DNA of 64,000 nt from Schistosoma haematobium (Eukaryota; Platyhelminthes; Trematoda; Strigeidida; Schistosomatidae). The stretch's first letter is position 1. Every line of letters starts with the position of its first letter. The stretch covers positions 73,601,864 to 73,665,863 of the forward strand of contig NC_067196.1 of assembly GCF_000699445.3 (NCBI RefSeq), read 5' to 3'. Below, piece after piece: positions 23,156 to 35,639 of this stretch. The notes below the pieces were generated by a model that saw nothing but the letters and a program-made list of their open reading frames with translations, was not told the origin of the DNA and searched no databases. A program made the position numbers and the translations under genes.

Positions 23156-23545
23156 CTTACTTATCTATGCCCGTCGCCCCTCGTAGAGGAGCACAGGCTA
23201 CCCACTGGCGTTCCTAATTGAACTCTGTGCTGGACAATTATTTTCAGTTGTTATTCACCCTTTTGATGTCTGCTTCCACATTGTGTTAGTTGGCCTTCCT
23301 CCTCTTCTTTTCTCTTCAGGAGTTGAAGTTAGCGCTTGCGTCATGATGCAGTTTGATGATTTCTGTAATGTGTGTCCTATCCACTTCCAACATCTTTTCC
23401 TCATTTCCTCCTCAGATAGTTTTTTCTCTCCCACAGTGGGCCGTTGCTGATGGTATCGGGCCAACGGACATCCATTATCTTACGTAGGCAGTTGTTTATA
23501 AATACTTGTACATTTTTGATCATGGTCTTAGTAGTTGTAGTAATA
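23153..23545 (-). mobile_element. RTE LINE 3' fragment
   Basis: The minus-strand translation at 23255-23464 reads [24 protein letters not shown], the RTE C-terminal region seen at 1-608. The 3' end (TTACTTA, 23156-23163) abuts the (AAT)n tail of the LINE to its left, so it may have used that tail as target. 5'-truncated. Confidence 0.85.
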
Positions 23546-24855
23546 CGTTTTAGTGTTATTGATAGAAATTTGAATAGATTGTAACCAAAATATATACTGA
23601 GGATATATAACTTGCACTAATGTATATGTTAGTTCAATAAATATAATATATTGATAGTAGTCTATGTAGTAGTAATAACGGTATATTCTGAAAATAATTA
23701 CAGAAACCTAGTCAATTTATAGACATTATCAAGTTGAGGCAAAATGAAAGGGAATAGTTAAAATTATTAGCGTGCACTATTTTAAAAGACATGATCTATG
23801 GAGTGCTTAGTAAAGTGAAGCAAAATTCAAAGTCAGAGGTGATATCATTTTAGAGTGCAGGATTATTTCCATAATGTACGGTAGCAATCTCAAGTCTTGC
23901 AAGAGAAGTTATGATTAATAATTAGCATGAGGAAAATGTAGAAAATGATATTTATCTATAACATTATGTACTCCTGGGATAAATGGTGTCACTTCTTCGC
24001 AATAAAAAATACATTGAGAAGTTTATTAACTAGTTATACAGCCAATTTTGTGTTCAGCGCTAAACAAAGTTGACGAAGCGTTGAAAATTTACCTATAAAT
24101 TTTAAATCTGATCTCAGTCGTATAATAAGATCGGTTGAACAAACACTGATACATATATTATTGAGTAATGTTGTGAATTAACTGAAGCTAAATACTGGCA
24201 GACCTAAACTTTCTTGATGTGATAGCTTATGGGGTCGTAAATTTATACTTTTTGAATGTTGTAAAATCCGTCACATAATGACGTTGGATCGCATTTTATG
24301 GTGAACATTGATTTCCTGATAAGTACAAATACACTTTGATGGTGATTCCTAACTAGACTAAAACCTTGGTCTAAGATTTCTGATCGATTGCCTCTACTAC
24401 CCAATATTCACGTATTCCGCTTGCATAAGAATTCACTGTAACTACATCATGACTTCAGTAGATTATTATTTATATTGACGAATACATACACTTGAATACA
24501 CAAGTCTAACTAAAATTTATATTAATTAGACTTTTCACTGGTGGAATACATACTCAAATGAACAATCTTTGCACAGATGATTATCCTGAAACATAATCTG
24601 TTTCAATAAACAGTTATTAGCCTGAGTTTGATTCAGAAACAAACAGTTTTACTTCGACTTAATATGAAAGCTTTGATAGGAGTCGAAGCAAAGGAAAATA
24701 ACACATAGTTCCTAAAATCCATCATTTCTTTCAGGAAGTCAAAATTTTCGAAGTTATTCTGAAAGTGATTCTATTTCCAGACAAGAAATATGGAGTCCCG
24801 GTTAATATTTAGATGAAGAGGAGAGGTTTATGTACTCAATATACATTACTAGCAT
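23546..24855. other. Intergenic, nothing recognised
   Basis: No supported feature. Confidence 0.4.
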
Positions 24856-25121
24856 TGTGGTGTGTACTACTGATGTCGACAGGTATAAGTAGTATATGTC
24901 ATCAGTTGATAGTGAAATACGTGGTAGCAGAAAATTAAGAAGATCGAAGAAAAGAGAATGAGAACGGAGAATGGTTGATATAGAAACGAAGTCTGAGACG
25001 ATTGACTGATATTTTGCAAATGAAGTATTTACTGTATAGTCCCTACTTTTTTACTAAGTTATTCAGTAATTTTTTGTTCAAATACATTTGATTGTCCCTA
25101 CTAGTGTTCTCGTTCAGTACA
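24856..25121 (+). repeat. LTR-like ~290-bp repeat, copy B
   Basis: Begins TGTGGTGTGTACTAC and ends CGTTCAGTACA. Diverged from copies A and C. It resembles most closely the minus-strand copy at 43153-43428 (GAGAATGAGAAC and GTCTGAGACGATTG in both). Confidence 0.65.
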
Positions 25122-25765
25122 TCATGTGGTCGATATGTCATGTAATTAATGATATATTTTTGTTTATACTGAAATCTAGCTTATAACATACGTCAATATT
25201 TGTATTAGATGCCTTGATGTTAATTATTGAAGAAAATAAACTTAGTTTTTCATAGACTGAATGTTACAATATAAACAGTACGTTTCACATTTTTCTTTGA
25301 CTCTTCCAGTTTCATAATGAATTAAACTATGTATTATATAAACTAAATCTAGGGCAATATTTTAGCTCAATCATATGATTTACCGATGGTCTAAGTGATT
25401 AGAACATGAAAAATTAAAGAGGTTTAAAATACTTTCTTTAATAGAAAACTATAAAGTCTTATTAGTTAGATAATTTTAATTATCACAATTCTGAAGAGAT
25501 GTTAAAAAGCTTTTTTACTCTCTATTTATTCTTTATATATTCTATCAAAAACCAGTATATGTATAACAGATTTTTGTATTGAACATTGACTAATACGGTG
25601 ATAATAGTTGTGAGCTAAATAGTTTGTAGCTTCATGATGAATTCTAGGAAGTTTTAGTGAGATAATGTATTCGATAAAGTTCAAAAATATTCGAAATGAA
25701 ACAGATAGTACTAATAACATGAATAATAAAAGGTGAACATCTTGAACATTTAATTACAATGATAG
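25122..25765. other. Intergenic, nothing recognised
   Basis: Lies between two LTR-like copies. No coding frame with family resemblance. Confidence 0.4.
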
Positions 25766-26050
25766 TGTGGTGTATGCTACTTATGTTGACATAAGTAGTA
25801 TGTGATGTTAGTCAGGAACAGAAGGTCTAGCAGCAGAGAAACAAGAGGATCAAATAGTAAAGAATGGAAACAGAATGTAATTTTTATGAAAATGCAAGAA
25901 CAATGAAGTCTGAGTCATTATGAGGCAATCGATGGACACTTTGCAAGTTAATTAAGCATTTACTTTATGATTGTTAGATTTTATTAACAAGTCCTGTAAT
26001 TTTGTGCTGAATACATTTTATTGTCCGTACTGATGTTCTTGTTCACTACA
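25766..26050 (+). repeat. LTR-like ~290-bp repeat, copy C
   Basis: Begins TGTGGTGTATGCTACTTATG and ends TTCACTACA. It is preceded by ATAG and followed by ATAG, a possible 4-bp target duplication. Very similar to copy A at 4131-4419. Confidence 0.75.
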
Positions 26051-26485
26051 ATAGTACTATATCCTTAGAATAAATCCTCTCTCATCATTTGTACCATACA
26101 TTAATAATTCCTTCTTTTTATACTGTCTTGAAATTATGTGCATGAATTATATTTCACTTTACTAATGAATCTCTAGAGACTTCGAATGCTTAACCACTGT
26201 TATTATTGAAAGTTCTTAAAAAAGTCAATTTCGTGTTGACATTATATGTTTTTATTATTTTAGAGCTTATATTATGACTCTCCTACGTCATGTCTAATTC
26301 ATCACAAACTATACCATATTTAAGTATCTATATAGAGATCTACTAGTCTAAATAAAATTATATTAATCCGTACGTTACAAAACAATCAAAACTTATGACA
26401 GCACTTCCTGTTTTCACTTAGTGTGCTCTATTTTCGAGTTAAGTTGTAGATGATTAAGAGCGTCTTGTAATAGTTATTCGCTAAG

Positions 26486-26535
<50 letters not shown>

Positions 26536-27492
26536 CTACGCTTACTGCTAGACGCAACAGTTTATGATTAAACTATGTGTGATGTCTGTCATCTTTGCGT
26601 ACTGTTTGTAAATTGTAAACTAATAATAACAGTTTGTTTTTTGTCATTTCTCAGTTTTCACAGATTTCTCTAAACAGTTCATGATGGAAACTTATTGCAA
26701 TGTGAACAATCTTCCGAATCACTTATATTTGATAAGAGAATTAAAGTTTGTATCAGACATGTTTTCACAGTATCCATAACTGCTTCATGCCAAGTGTTTT
26801 TTTTTCATAAGATTCACCAACTTCTGTTTATTCTTTTTGTCTAACATCAATAGTATTATGACATTCAACTATGTTTAAGTTCAGACAAATATCATAAACG
26901 GTACCAATTTTTTCAAGATCATTTTAAAATCCTCAAAGAAATGGTTTTCATATTTATTCAAGCCTACAAGTTAAATAAGATAATTTATAATTCCATAGTC
27001 ACTTAAATGGAGTGAAATAGTGAAATGTATTCTAATGAACCTTAGATTAGTAGTCTGAATGATATTGCTACCAATTAATGACCTAGCAGATCTGTGGTTA
27101 AACTTTAGCGCAACCATAGATGTTGGTAAGACCTCATTCTGGAACTGAAAAACTATCCATTGCTGCCTAGATCCAAATAGTAACCAAATTAATGACAGTC
27201 GTCAACGAATATTATCTACAAATCATTTGAAATTCCATAGTAATTGTTTGTACGGAATGTTAACCTCGGTGTCTATTGAAGTATCACCAATAAATGAAAT
27301 AAATCTAATCCGACAAATAATAAGCCCAATGTATGATTAAAAGTTACACAATAAGTGTAAAGAGTAATTTTTTTTACTAAATTTATACTTCTTAAAACGT
27401 TTTCATAATAATTATTACTAGAGAGTAGTTTGTTCAGATATTTGGAAGAACATTAAATTTTTTTGAAAGATAGAAAAGGGAAAGACAAATAT
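26051..27492. other. Intergenic, 3' flank of the TAL gene
   Basis: Contains a (TA)n run at about 26490-26531. Nothing else recognised. Confidence 0.4.
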
Positions 27493-27498
27493 TTTATT
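27493..27498 (-). promoter_or_regulatory. Candidate polyadenylation signal of the TAL gene
   Basis: AATAAA on the minus strand, about 112 nt after the stop codon at 27610. Confidence 0.5.
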
Positions 27499-27609
27499 CA
27501 TGACATCAATAGAATTAATAACTTTGAAATTGTTTAATATCGGTTTTGTTTCTAAACAAAATGTCATTCCCTGGTTACTGGGTCATACTTCAACTTTCTA
27601 TTCCTTTTT

Positions 27610-30600
27610 TTAATTACTTGGTGTACGCCAAGCAAGAATGATCTTATTTTCATATTGGAATTGAATTGATTGGAACGGTTCATGTGAGAAACTTGCCCAG
27701 TATGAGTGAGTCACAGCATTGACTTGCCATACACGTCCATAACGTCTTTCTAATTCACTTTTGAATGTTTTTACAACTTTATTCATATCAGGATCTTTTT
27801 TAACTCCATCAAATATATCTTTATATAATAGTGTTACTTCAACTTGTTTTGGTTTCGGCATTGTTGAAGAGATAATTTTTACTCCTTCTGGCAAATCTGG
27901 TTCTCTACCTGATTGTACAGTTTTAATGTGGTTTCGTTCAATGCGCCTGAAGTAAAAATAACAGAAGTAGTTTTAATTAAAAGAGTTTCCGTTTCTATCA
28001 GTTTAATCTTCTTCATTGTAAATAAATATCAGTAGAATAATATAAATAAGCATCAAAAAACACCATCTTAATGTCTTGATATGATTACTTATATATCTTT
28101 TTAACGTTTTAATGGAATATCGACAAGTGTTTTGTAATAAATACAAATGAATGTAATTACTTAAGTCAGGTTCTGTAAAACTTATAGCTTATCATGGTAT
28201 TAGATTATGATAAATAGAAATCTGCCTATAAGAGATTCTAAAACTAAACAATATACTGTTTAGTAGTGACTGAATAACACTGATTTTTAAATAACAACCA
28301 TTTATTCTCAAAGATACATAGATAATATCATGTATTTATAATACTACAAATCAATAAACAATTATTCTGTATACGTTTAGTGGTTGTATTGTAAATGATG
28401 TAAATGAATTTTGTTACAGTGACATATATGAAGACTTTTAATATCGTTGTATCAGAATATTAATTCACAAAGATTAAAGTTATAAATATCATTAAATGTT
28501 ATATATCTTTTATATATAGTTACAAGATATGTACCGCCGACCAGCATTCTCCAGAGTGGATTGAAGAATGCTGGTCGATGGCATATGCTCCACTAGGAGT
28601 AATAGGCGTAAGTAACTAAGTAAGTATATAATATACCAAACAAAATTTGACTTCATTTTTATATTATTGTAAATATACTTGTAAAGATGAGTGAGTTCTT
28701 TTTATTTTTTTTAAACTTTTATTTTCTTAGTTCCTTTGATAAATTTCGATAGTGTAATAAGAAGACGAGGATTATCAGAAATATATGATGTATTGGCGCA
28801 GTACTTTGCGAACAATCTGGCCAAATATATACTTGTTAAGAACACTTATATCTGAAAAAATGAAAGGTTAACTAGACTGGAAATGGAGGGTAGGAGACAA
28901 GGATAATAAAGAAAATAATGTGAAAACGATTTGAAACCTCATCACTCTGGGTGATAAGCTTAGTTTAAAGTTAGAATAAACTTTTTTGAATATATGAAGG
29001 GGATTTAAATTTTCGTATGGCTTAGTCTTCAGTAAACCTTAGTAGACGTTCTTTTACACTTTTGTTCAACACTACAAAAGCCGAGTTATGACCCATCGTA
29101 TAACCTGTTTCAACTATGTGTTTGAAAATAGAGGATGATGAATGTTTATCCTCTACTCTTATGAAGTCATTTGATTCTATATGTTTTTGTAACCATTTTG
29201 GTGCAAGTAAATGTGTGATCAGATTAATCAAAATGTATTGCGCTAATATATCACATAAGTGAAATTTACTACATTCAATCTTTAATTACATTTTCTAATT
29301 TGAGAATAATTAATCCTATATAGCTGACAGAATTAGTAGGTTGAGTAGAGTTCAAATCTACAATCCCTTGTTGTTAGGCAAAACTTTCTAACTTTAATAG
29401 ATCAAGTGTAATGTGAAATTTGAGTTCTATATGACATTTACGTCTCGTCTATGTTGACAATAAATGCTTTAAATAGTGTCATGAGTGTTTTATTATTAAA
29501 ATACCAAAGTATATCTAATTTTTATGATATCAAATATATTACTTATTATTGTATTGGGAATCTCTTGTGTTTTTATTATTCTATTAAAAAACATAACAGT
29601 CATACATTCCAACATAATTTGAAATTACTTATCAGAAAAATCAATTTAAATTAATGTACAAATGAGATAAATTTTCATTTTCATCTTTCTCGTTAACAAC
29701 AAATTAACACAATATAATTACACAATTTCATTTCTACTTGCTTTCTAGAACAATTCTCTTTCTAAAGCACTGTGTATAGGCTCCAGCACAGTACATCACT
29801 TTATTTCTACACTGAATAAAACAGTCTAGTATGCACACAAATTAAACTCAGTGATGAATGCATTTATCACTTCAATCAAATACATGCTTTCAACATTCCA
29901 TTATAACCCGTTTCCTTGAATAAAACAAACATTCACGACAATCTCGTTTCCACTACTCAATCATCAAGATTCAATTGTAGAGAATTCGTCTAACTATAAA
30001 AGCAGTAAAATTCCGATTTGAAACAGAAATGATGAACAGTAAAAATGTAGATTGGTAAACACTATTACCGCATTGTAAATATTATTCAAGTATCATCCCT
30101 TCATAGTAGATTCATTTCAACATTATAGACTGTACTATTGGTGATTAGTTTCCTTATCAAATTACTTTATTTTTGAATAGTTTCAAGTAGTTGTGTGTGA
30201 TTACGATGAACTGTTGACCAAGTAATCGATTTATCACATACATTGTCATATACCATCAAATCGAACATTTTATGAAGTGATATTTACACCGATATATTCA
30301 TTAAGCTTAGTCAATTTAGAATGTTTAATTAGTGAATTATCATCTAAACTGAATAATATATGACGATATACTGAAGCTTTTGTAAATAGTGTGTAGTAAT
30401 GACCTATTTTAGCATTGAATAGGACTGATTGGTTGTTTCATTCTATCTCGAGTCTCATTGTTGTTAATCATATAGTTAATTCAAAGTGATCTTTTCGATT
30501 TCTTCGAGAATTTTGTATGTATTTCACTAAGTATCAGTTAGTGTCTTACAAATGAACTTTTTGTTTTTTAAGTAGGTTATTGGAAAGAACAATGTTTTGA

Positions 30601-31880
30601 AGTAGAAACGTGTTTATATGAGTTTCGGAAATCATTGAATTCTTGTAATGAGATTAAAATTGTTTTTACTAAAACAGAAATTCTCTACTACACATCAGTT
30701 GGATACAGACATTTTTTCTTGTTGATCACATAGAATTAAGATGTTACGATATATTCATTTATTAAATCTGTTTTAATTCAGTATGAATGTATTATTTATT
30801 TTAGGAATTATGCATCCAATACGTTGAGTACTAACTAATCTACTCTGATGCATTCCGCTATTGTGCATTCAGAAAGAAATTTTGACATAGTAAATTTTAA
30901 TAGTTTGAAACACTCAATAGAGTTTTGTTCACAAACAATTTAGTTGATAATAACATCTTGACTTCATCAATGTTTAACTTAGTTACATTTTTTATTTGTT
31001 TGTTTTCAGGTTAGTAAAATAGGAACGTGTCTATGAACATTGTTTTATGGTGTCAATTAAGTCATATAACAAACAGATTATGTTTTGAGAACTAACATTG
31101 ATCGAGTGACTAGTGTTTAAAGTATCATCATTAGCTAAGTTGATCATGTTTTCTTACTGTCAAATTCAAACTAACAATATAATATTGAAAGGGGAGAAAG
31201 TCATATTTCACACTGTAATTAAACTTTTATGAATAATTTTAAAAAAGTAAAATGAGTTTATTATCAATGAAATCTATACATTTGCGCTTACATTTCATTC
31301 TGTTTCAATCCTAATCCTCGACAAAATTCTTCAAATGTGATTTTCTGATCTTTGTCTACATCAAAAAGTGCAATCCAGTCCTAAATTTAAATGAAAGAAA
31401 AAAAAACTCTTTTGTGAAAACAACAACATGAGTAACTGCTTAAAGAAAAACAAAACGGTTTGTTGTAATAGAATTCGATCAGATAATGTTTTAACGAGTT
31501 TCTACCAGAGGATAATTTTTCAAAACTTTTGAAAGGTTATTGACTTAATCAAATGTAGTACAATATCTGTAGTAAATATCTATCGAAATGTTCAGAATAA
31601 TTTGTGCTTAACGTTCTTCTGTAAAAAATGTCATTTCCAGGTAAATAATATTACTTATGACACAAAATAGTTATGCATATACATGTATATAACAAAACAT
31701 TTATTTGCCAGTAATAATTTAGTAAACACAAAATTAAACGATACTACTTACATTCACTTGTTTCATATCAAGTTTTTCTCTTCTACAACTTTCACTAAGT
31801 TTGCTTGTTTCAACACTTTCATCATTATCACGAATTAAAGTTAAATAAATTTGAATAAATTTTTCCATTGGACTATCCAT
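27610..31880 (-). CDS. Tegument-allergen-like (TAL) protein: EF-hands plus dynein light chain domain, three exons
   Basis: Inferred coding exons (minus strand): 31880-31752, 31380-31292 and 27946-27610, with canonical GT...AG junctions. Phases are consistent (0 after exon 1, two bases after exon 2). The product is 184 residues, the usual size of schistosome TAL proteins, and starts MDSPMEKFIQIYLTL. The first EF-hand (about residues 16-27) is degenerate: Ile replaces the first Asp, and Lys is at position 12. The second (50-61, DVDKDQKITFEE) has all canonical Ca2+ ligands. Residues ~96-184, from exon 3, form a dynein-light-chain-like domain (ELERRYGRVWQVNA, SYWASFSHEP). Family knowledge: TALs are cytosolic or tegument-associated Ca2+-binding proteins and human IgE targets. 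Which paralogue this is cannot be told. Intron 2 (31291-27947) holds one arm of a 1.08-kb inverted repeat plus retroelement relics. Confidence 0.9.
28540..28630 (+). mobile_element. Tiny RTE 3'-end fragment in TAL intron 2
   Basis: Carries the terminal RTE sequence around GAATGCTGGTCGATGGCATATGC and GTAATAGGCGTAAGTAAC, followed by GTAAGTA tail units. An inverted snippet of the same sequence (ACCAGCATTCTCCA) precedes it at 28540-28553. Confidence 0.7.
29000..29240 (-). pseudogene. Penelope-like GIY-YIG domain fragment in TAL intron 2
   Basis: The minus-strand translation contains SSIFKHIVETGYTMGHNSAFVVL, then ERLLRFTED. This matches the layout of the C-terminal part of the endonuclease domain of the Penelope-like element at 7143-7691 (SILSHLAQTGHSASINQSFSIIY). 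It lacks RT sequence and lies in a host intron, so it is a dead fragment from a different subfamily. Confidence 0.6.
29613..30694 (-). repeat. Right arm of the 1,082-bp near-perfect inverted repeat
   Basis: Reverse complement of 10654-11735 with two mismatches and no indels. It lies wholly inside intron 2 of the TAL gene, between exon 2 (ends 31292) and exon 3 (starts 27946). Confidence 0.97.
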
Positions 31881-31987
31881 GTTTTATATTAAAATGTTAT
31901 TTCAATAAAGAATATAAGAAGTGAATTCAAACAAATCTTTTATTGAATAACTTCAATCTGAATGCTTTTCATTTCAATGTTTAAACT

Positions 31988-31996
31988 CTATTTATA
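31988..31996 (-). promoter_or_regulatory. Candidate TATA box of the TAL gene
   Basis: TATAAATAG on the minus strand, about 108 nt upstream of the ATG at 31880. This would leave a 5' leader of roughly 80 nt. The surrounding DNA is AT-rich, so chance matches are likely. Confidence 0.4.
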
Positions 31997-34900
31997 TATA
32001 CATATATATATTGTCAAAATGGAATCATGATTGCCTGTAAGTGTGTATTTTCATTGTGTAGAATTTAATTGACCAACATTTCTTTCTTTAGATAAATTGA
32101 TCTCATTGTGTTTTTTTTTATCGGGTGAGTTATAGTTGGTGCATATTTTAGTTTAACTATTTGGCTTGTATGTAAATTTTAAACTTGAATAATATGCTTA
32201 CATTCTATTGATAATATACAGTGATTTACATAAATTTGTGTTTGTGTTCTATGTAACATTATTGTGAATAAATAATCTAGATGTTTTAGAATTGGATGAG
32301 TAAATGTTACTTAGAAATAAATCGATATGCTACCATACATAGTGATTAATATATGTACAAATTTGAGATATCTAACTAACGAAACTAATTCATTATACAC
32401 ATCTGCTTAGTTTGTGTTTCTTTATTCATATAAGTATACAGAAAGTACTATGTAATATGTGAGAAATAAAGATAGTGTATTCTGTTAGTATGTTACTAAC
32501 TGAAATGATTCATTGTATTTCCATGCCTTAGATATTCTTAACCAATAGAATATGTACACTATATTTTTTTCTTCTATTGAACACATTAATATGATAATGA
32601 TTATTATTTTTGTTTTCTATTTATGAATTGTATAATAGAAAGTTTATTTCTCAATTACATGTTATTATTCATTTTCTATGACAGAATATAATACTATTCA
32701 GTGTATAATTTAATTTTGCACTCATCATGGAAATTCGTTTTGTTTCTATTTTATGCAGGTAGTGATACAACATATATTTGAAGAAAATCTTTGAAAAGAC
32801 CTGTTATTAGTATGATAGTTGTATCTATGAGATTGTAAGGTTGTTTTATTGTTAAATATGAGTAAAATACAAGATTCAATTACTTTGTAAATATTTAATT
32901 TTAGATAATTCATATACATGAAATTCAAGTCTTTCTAATAGCATCAATGTATTTAATCATTGAATTTGAATTTCTAGAAGATTTCAGTGAGTGCTAAATA
33001 GATTCTTAGTTGTTTGATTAATGAATTAATCTGTATCTTAATGAAATTTTCCATTTTAGCCAAGAATTTGTTTATATGGGTTATACTTTTTCATTTTTAT
33101 AATGAAATCCTGTTACTTGTTGAAGGAGATGATGTTTTTTTCGTAAATATGTTTAGCAGTTTCATAGATATCACAGGAATCATATAATGATCAGATCTAT
33201 TAGGGGATTCCAGATTAAACATTAATGCTTTTTTAGTGACTAGCTTCTCTATGGTAGATTAACACAATTTAAAGTGAAAGATCAAGTAGTTACAGCCAAT
33301 TTAGAGCTGAAAGAATGATCACAGGTGATTTATTTTTAATAAGAAGATTTCGAATTTAAAAACTATTTGTTTATATTTAAAGTTAGGAGTTAAAATATAT
33401 TTTTTACCGAAAATCATAAATAAAACTAATTTTAACTATGAAGGAAAACAGTCAGAAATGACAGTCTTACTGTAAAAGAATATAAAGTACTTGTATTATT
33501 TCTGCTGTACGTTATTAACTTTTCACTAATCATGTGATTGAAAAGGACAACAAATAGGTTTACTTTGATATCTTAGAGTATACGTTTTGTACAGTTTTAG
33601 CAAATGTTTTGTCAATAACTGATATGAATTGGAGAAATGTTAGGAATCATTTAAGTGCTTTCACAAAAGTGTTATATCTCTTAACGTTCCAATGGGATAC
33701 TGTAGCCGGTAGAGTTCATCAAATCAATGGGGAAGTAATTTTTGCAGTTAACAGTAGTCTATAAATATAAAAATTGTGGTTGTATAATAATGAATGACAA
33801 ATCAATCGCTAAAATTTATAATCTTTCGCTGCTACATTTGACTTCGTAGGAAATCGTGAGTAGATGAGAATGATCTAAAAAAAGATTGACAGCTGTTTAT
33901 TAGAAAAATGGTTTTGGAAGTTTTCAATTCTATAACTCTTATTTATCTGTGATGAAATTCATTAGGTTATTCATTCATCATTTCAATCAATCAAGTTTCA
34001 CAAAATGTTAAAAGTAACTCATTAAAGACTCAAATAATGTAAAGATAACCCAGGAGGAGATTTTCGTTTCCATAGTATCATTCAGTGAACTTGTAACATT
34101 GTATTTAGAATGATTTAACAGATAGAAAAGTTTATCAAAAAAAAGAAATTGATTACATCACAAAATATTTCGAAATATCACAGATATATATAAAAATTAA
34201 AAGATTCGATTATGTAATAACAAATAAATTGAGTATTGGTAAATTACTTGTAATGAAAATAATGATGATTTCGTAGTGTATCAGTGAGCAAAAATCTGAA
34301 TTTCTAGCGTTTTTTAAGTTCACTTTAAGTCACTTCTTTAGAGAATAAGTATAAGAGATTATTTTGGACTTGATCAATGTGAGAAAGGAATAAAACACGT
34401 GAATGTAATAGCAAAAAAGGTTTTTTGAGTTAAGGAATTTTAAGGAGCTCTTAATAACTAAAATCTAAGAGTATTAGGAGAATGTCAGAATGAGAGATTA
34501 CACAGATGTTGAATTACCAAAGCCTCTGCAATAAATAATCAATTGACCATGTAAATAATCTTGAAAGACATTTCTGGTTGAACAGTGTCATCAGAATTAA
34601 TGAGATGATTCAATATTGAGTCATTGATTGTTTTGCACTTTTCTTTTCAAGGGTAATGTGTGGAGATGAGTTCGAAAGAGAAGTAGCTTTGTGTGTTCAA
34701 TGTAACTTAGTTCATAAGAAAAAGAGTAAAATATGTTTACATAAATTTTATTTGTGTATATTTTTAAAATAAAACATAAACATATATCATTATCTCACCG
34801 ATTAATAAATGAAATAATTAAAAGTAGTTTTAGTTAAAAAAAATTAGTGTCAGATGGTAGACAGATAAGAATTATAATATATCTGACAGCTCTTTCATTG

Positions 34901-35125
34901 TAAATCAAAAACTAAATTAGTGATAAGTCTAAAACTAGAAAGAAACTACTATCCACTAGGCTTTTCTCATTTAATATACTTTGACTAATTTAAGTTCATG
35001 AAGATATGTATGATCTCAACAAAACTATTTCTGTACAGTTACACAGAATAAATCATTATATCTAAACAATCTTTTGAGTTTACAAAAATGTTAAAACTAC
35101 GAAATTTTGGATACCTGACTGGACT
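31997..35125. other. Upstream flank of the TAL gene, nothing recognised
   Basis: About 3 kb of AT-rich sequence. No exon with clear family resemblance and no repeat boundary found. Confidence 0.4.
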
Positions 35126-35131
35126 GTAAAA

Positions 35132-35137
<6 letters not shown>

Positions 35138-35176
<39 letters not shown>
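35138..35176. repeat. (TA)n microsatellite left of the RTE fragment
   Basis: Uninterrupted TA units. Confidence 0.9.
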
Positions 35177-35182
<6 letters not shown>

Positions 35183-35186
35183 AAAA

Positions 35187-35599
35187 ATGTCAAGACAGTT
35201 CTACTGTATGGGGCAGAAACCTGGAGAACTACGAAAGTCATCATCCAGAAGATACAGGTGTTTATTAACAGTTGTCTACGCAAAATACTTCGGATCCGTT
35301 GGCCAGACACTATTAGCAACAACCTACTGTGGGAAAGAACAAACCAGATTCCAGTGGAGGAAGAAATCAGGAAGAAGCGCTGGAAGAGGATAGGACACAC
35401 AAGACAAGCCCTTACATGGAATCATGAAGGCCGAAGGAAAAGAGGAAGACCAAAGAACACATTACACCGGGAGATGGAAATAGACATGAGAGAAATGAAC
35501 AAGAATTGGATGGAACTAGAAAAGAAGGCCCAGGACAGAGTGGGTTGGAGAATGCTGGTCGGCGGCCTATGCTCCATTGGGAGTAACAGGCGAAAGAAA

Positions 35600-35600
<1 letters not shown>
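35187..35600 (+). mobile_element. RTE LINE 3' fragment inserted in a TA microsatellite
   Basis: Frames at 35187-35393 and 35258-35620 give [29 protein letters not shown] and [14 protein letters not shown], the RTE C-terminus. An ~11-residue segment (LRKSSSCIT in the other copies) is deleted. It is flanked by (TA)n on both sides (35138-35176 and 35601-35630), consistent with insertion into one TA tract. It differs from the copies at 1-625 and 16532-19817 and belongs to another subfamily. Confidence 0.85.

Positions 35601-35630
<30 letters not shown>
35601..35630. repeat. (TA)n microsatellite right of the RTE fragment
   Basis: Uninterrupted TA units immediately after the end of the RTE homology. 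Confidence 0.9.
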
Positions 35631-35634
<4 letters not shown>

Positions 35635-35639
35635 GAGTG

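Noticed and set aside
24856..26050. Copies B and C of the LTR-like repeat as the two LTRs of one element
   Set aside because: They are in the same orientation and 0.6 kb apart, but belong to different divergence classes, and nothing between them looks like retroelement coding sequence.
10654..30694. A 20-kb Polinton/Maverick-type giant transposon with ~1.1-kb terminal inverted repeats
   Set aside because: Size and long inverted ends fit, but the interior has no DNA polymerase B, integrase, ATPase or capsid-like genes. It contains part of a host gene, and there is no 6-bp target duplication.
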